From NCBI GenBank assembly GCA_016789245.1, contig JAEURM010000097.1, forward strand, positions 1 to 7,263: a stretch of DNA of 7,263 bases, in the 5' to 3' direction. The notes beneath the pieces are model-generated. The model ran no database searches. It was not told where the DNA came from and saw only the letters and a list, made by a program, of their open reading frames with translations. This DNA is from Anaerolineales bacterium (lineage in GTDB: Bacteria; Chloroflexota; Anaerolineae; Anaerolineales; UBA6663). Position 1 is the first letter of the stretch, and every line of letters starts with the position of its first letter. The position numbers and the translations under genes are program-made. Positions 5,715 to 7,263 of the stretch are shown in pieces.

Positions 5715-5720
5715 TATAAT
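5715..5720 (+). promoter_or_regulatory. -10 box (TATAAT) of the glycoside hydrolase gene; leaderless start predicted
   Basis: A perfect TATAAT is followed by 7 nt (TCCCCCA) and then ATG at 5728. The transcript start should fall at 5727-5728, giving a leaderless mRNA. The spacing is identical to that of the divergent operon promoter at 5575-5580. No convincing -35 hexamer is visible; that stretch overlaps the last hairpin of the array. Confidence 0.65.
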
Positions 5721-5727
5721 TCCCCCA

Positions 5728-7263
5728 ATGCCCCGCAAAAAACAGCTTTACTTTGCCCTGAGCCTATTTTACGCCGTGGTGGCGTTGGCCTACTTCCAAC
5801 AAGACTTGCGGCAGTGGGCCTTTAACCTAACCGGTGAAGAAGCACTGGGCGGGCAGGCGCGTGGCTTGTGGCACTTAGCCGTGGGGGCGTTTAGGCCGCC
5901 GCTCAACCTGCAAGCAGAGGTGCCCATTCAGCACAATGGCGTCAACCCGTTTGGCATCAACACTTTTTTGCAACAAGAAGTGGAGCCGAGCAAGCGCGAA
6001 GAGCAAGTGCGGTTGATTGCCGAAGCGGGTTTTCACTGGCTCCGGCAGGAATTTCCGTGGGCGGATATTGAAATTAGCGGCAAAGGCAACTTTGAAGATT
6101 GCCGCAACGGGCCGTGCATTTCTGCATGGGATAAATACGATGGCATTGTGGGCTTGACTGAAAAATACGGCCTAGAAATTATGGTGCGGCTCTCCTCGCC
6201 GCCCGCATGGAGCCGCGCGGATGGTGATGCCCGTGGCGCATTTGCCCCGCCGGATAACGCCGCTGATTTTGCGGACTTTGCTGAGGCCGTGGCCCGCCGC
6301 TATTTAGGCCGCCTGCGTTACTACCAAGTGCTGAATGAACCCAACATTTATCCGGAGTGGGGTGACCAGCCCGCTGACCCAGAAGCCTACACTCGCCTGC
6401 TGTGCGAAACCTACACCCGCCTCAAAGCCGTTGACGCCGATTTAGTGGTGGTGGCCGCGCCGCTCGCGCCCACTCTGCCGCTGGGCTTGGTGAATGGTGG
6501 CACTAACGCCGCCGCTGAAATCAATGATTTCGTTTATCTGCAACGCATGTACAACGCTGGCGCGGGCGCGTGCTTTGATGTGATGAGCGTGCAAGGCTAC
6601 GGCCTCGGCAGTGGCCCCACAGACCAGCGCATGCGGCCTTTGCAATTTAACTACGCCCGCAACGTTTTTATCCGCGATGTGATGGTGCAGAATGGGGACG
6701 CGCACAAAGCCATTTGGATTGCGGAAATGAACTGGAACGCCGCGCCCGAAAACATCCCCTCTGGTTTTGGCCGCGTAACGGAGGAGCAACAAGCCCGCTA
6801 CGCGCCACTGGCCTACGCCCGCGCCCAAGCCGAATGGCCGTGGGTGGGCGTTAACTTCTTCTGGTTCTTCAAGCGCGCCTCCGATGCGGAAAAAGAACAG
6901 GCTTGGTATTACTTCCGCATGGCTGACCCAGATTTCACTTTGCGGCCCGTATATTTTTCCATCAAGGATTACACACCTTCGGCCCGCGCTATTTATCCCG
7001 GCTGGTACCAAGAAGACCATTGGGCAGTGGATTGGAATGGCGAGTGGCAGGTGCAAGATGGGGAAGAATTTACTTTTGGGAAAGCAAGGGAAATAAAGGC
7101 AAGTGGCACGCTTCGGTTTGCCTTTGAGGGCACGGAAGCCGTGCTCCTGCTCTCCGCCAGCTCCGGCAAACTAGCGGCCAGCGTGGATGGTGGCCCCGTT
7201 TCAATCTTCAATGCGCCACTGCCATCAAACTTATTGCTGGAACAAAATTTATCCGGTGGACTC
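5728..7263 (+). CDS. Membrane-anchored glycoside hydrolase, clan GH-A type, with C-terminal beta-sandwich; 3' end outside window
   Basis: The 512 visible residues run off the right edge. The N-terminus (KKQLYFALSLFYAVVALAYF, 4-23) is a positively charged head and one hydrophobic helix, so the enzyme is probably an outward-facing lipid- or membrane-anchored protein. A TIM barrel follows from about NPFGIN (73-78) to about residue 420. VLNEPN contains the likely acid/base E204, and IWIAEMNW the likely nucleophile E333; this Asn-Glu-Pro and beta-7 Glu layout is that of clan GH-A retaining enzymes (GH5, GH39 and similar). RLSSPPAW and FFWFF are further barrel strands. From about 440 a beta-rich domain begins (TLRFAFEGTEAVLLL, 461-475; SVDGG, 485-489), resembling carbohydrate-binding or galactose-binding-like sandwiches. 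The exact family and substrate cannot be named. The ATG is chosen for its promoter spacing and the membrane helix just after it. Confidence 0.85.
   Translation, partial: MPRKKQLYFALSLFYAVVALAYFQQDLRQWAFNLTGEEALGGQARGLWHLAVGAFRPPLNLQAEVPIQHNGVNPFGINTFLQQEVEPSKREEQVRLIAEAGFHWLRQEFPWADIEISGKGNFEDCRNGPCISAWDKYDGIVGLTEKYGLEIMVRLSSPPAWSRADGDARGAFAPPDNAADFADFAEAVARRYLGRLRYYQVLNEPNIYPEWGDQPADPEAYTRLLCETYTRLKAVDADLVVVAAPLAPTLPLGLVNGGTNAAAEINDFVYLQRMYNAGAGACFDVMSVQGYGLGSGPTDQRMRPLQFNYARNVFIRDVMVQNGDAHKAIWIAEMNWNAAPENIPSGFGRVTEEQQARYAPLAYARAQAEWPWVGVNFFWFFKRASDAEKEQAWYYFRMADPDFTLRPVYFSIKDYTPSARAIYPGWYQEDHWAVDWNGEWQVQDGEEFTFGKAREIKASGTLRFAFEGTEAVLLLSASSGKLAASVDGGPVSIFNAPLPSNLLLEQNLSGGL

Noticed and set aside
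5619..5825. 68-residue open frame on the plus strand across the intergenic gap
   Set aside because: It begins inside the hairpin array and overlaps the hydrolase start in another frame. There is no promoter or protein signature.
6442..7056. 204-residue open frame on the minus strand
   Set aside because: It is antisense to the glycoside hydrolase, across its catalytic barrel. It has no start signal and no family features.

Overview
The window looks like a piece of a bacterial chromosome of moderate GC content. The best guess is Chloroflexota (an Anaerolineae-like lineage). This guess rests on the protein types, on small hairpin repeats in the intergenic gaps and inside one gene, on octamer micro-repeats in leaders, and on start codons that almost all lack a Shine-Dalgarno sequence. 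It is an inference from style, not from a marker gene.

Layout. Positions 1-1012 (minus) hold the first 337 codons of a major facilitator transporter of the fosmidomycin-resistance (Fsr) type; its end lies outside the window. A 210-bp gap (1013-1222) carries its promoter, a hairpin repeat and a probable terminator for the next operon. Positions 1223-5567 (minus) form a tight four-gene operon, read from right to left: a GMC-family FAD alcohol oxidase (3585-5567), a SAM-dependent methyltransferase overlapping it by 4 bases (2752-3588), a small PTPS/QueD-fold protein with changed catalytic residues (2319-2708), and a family 4 glycosyltransferase (1223-2293). A divergent 160-bp gap (5568-5727) holds two back-to-back -10 boxes and an array of hairpins. 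Positions 5728-7263 (plus) are the first 512 codons of a membrane-anchored clan GH-A type glycoside hydrolase with a C-terminal beta-sandwich; it runs off the right edge.

How the genes may work together. PTPS-fold enzyme, glycosyltransferase, methyltransferase and alcohol oxidase in one operon look like a small tailoring pathway. One reading is a glycosylated, methylated pterin, since glycosylated tetrahydropterins are known from cyanobacteria and green sulfur bacteria. A lipid or terpenoid alcohol route built around the oxidase and methyltransferase is the main alternative. The transporter and the hydrolase have their own promoters and need not belong to the pathway.

Most unusual points: (1) the PTPS-like protein has Glu where the catalytic Cys is expected and Lys where the catalytic His is expected; (2) two palindromic elements lie in frame inside the glycosyltransferase; (3) the oxidase and hydrolase genes each have TATAAT exactly 7 nt before ATG, which predicts leaderless mRNAs; (4) a nearly identical 20-bp pyrimidine-rich octamer repeat sits directly before the starts of two unrelated genes.
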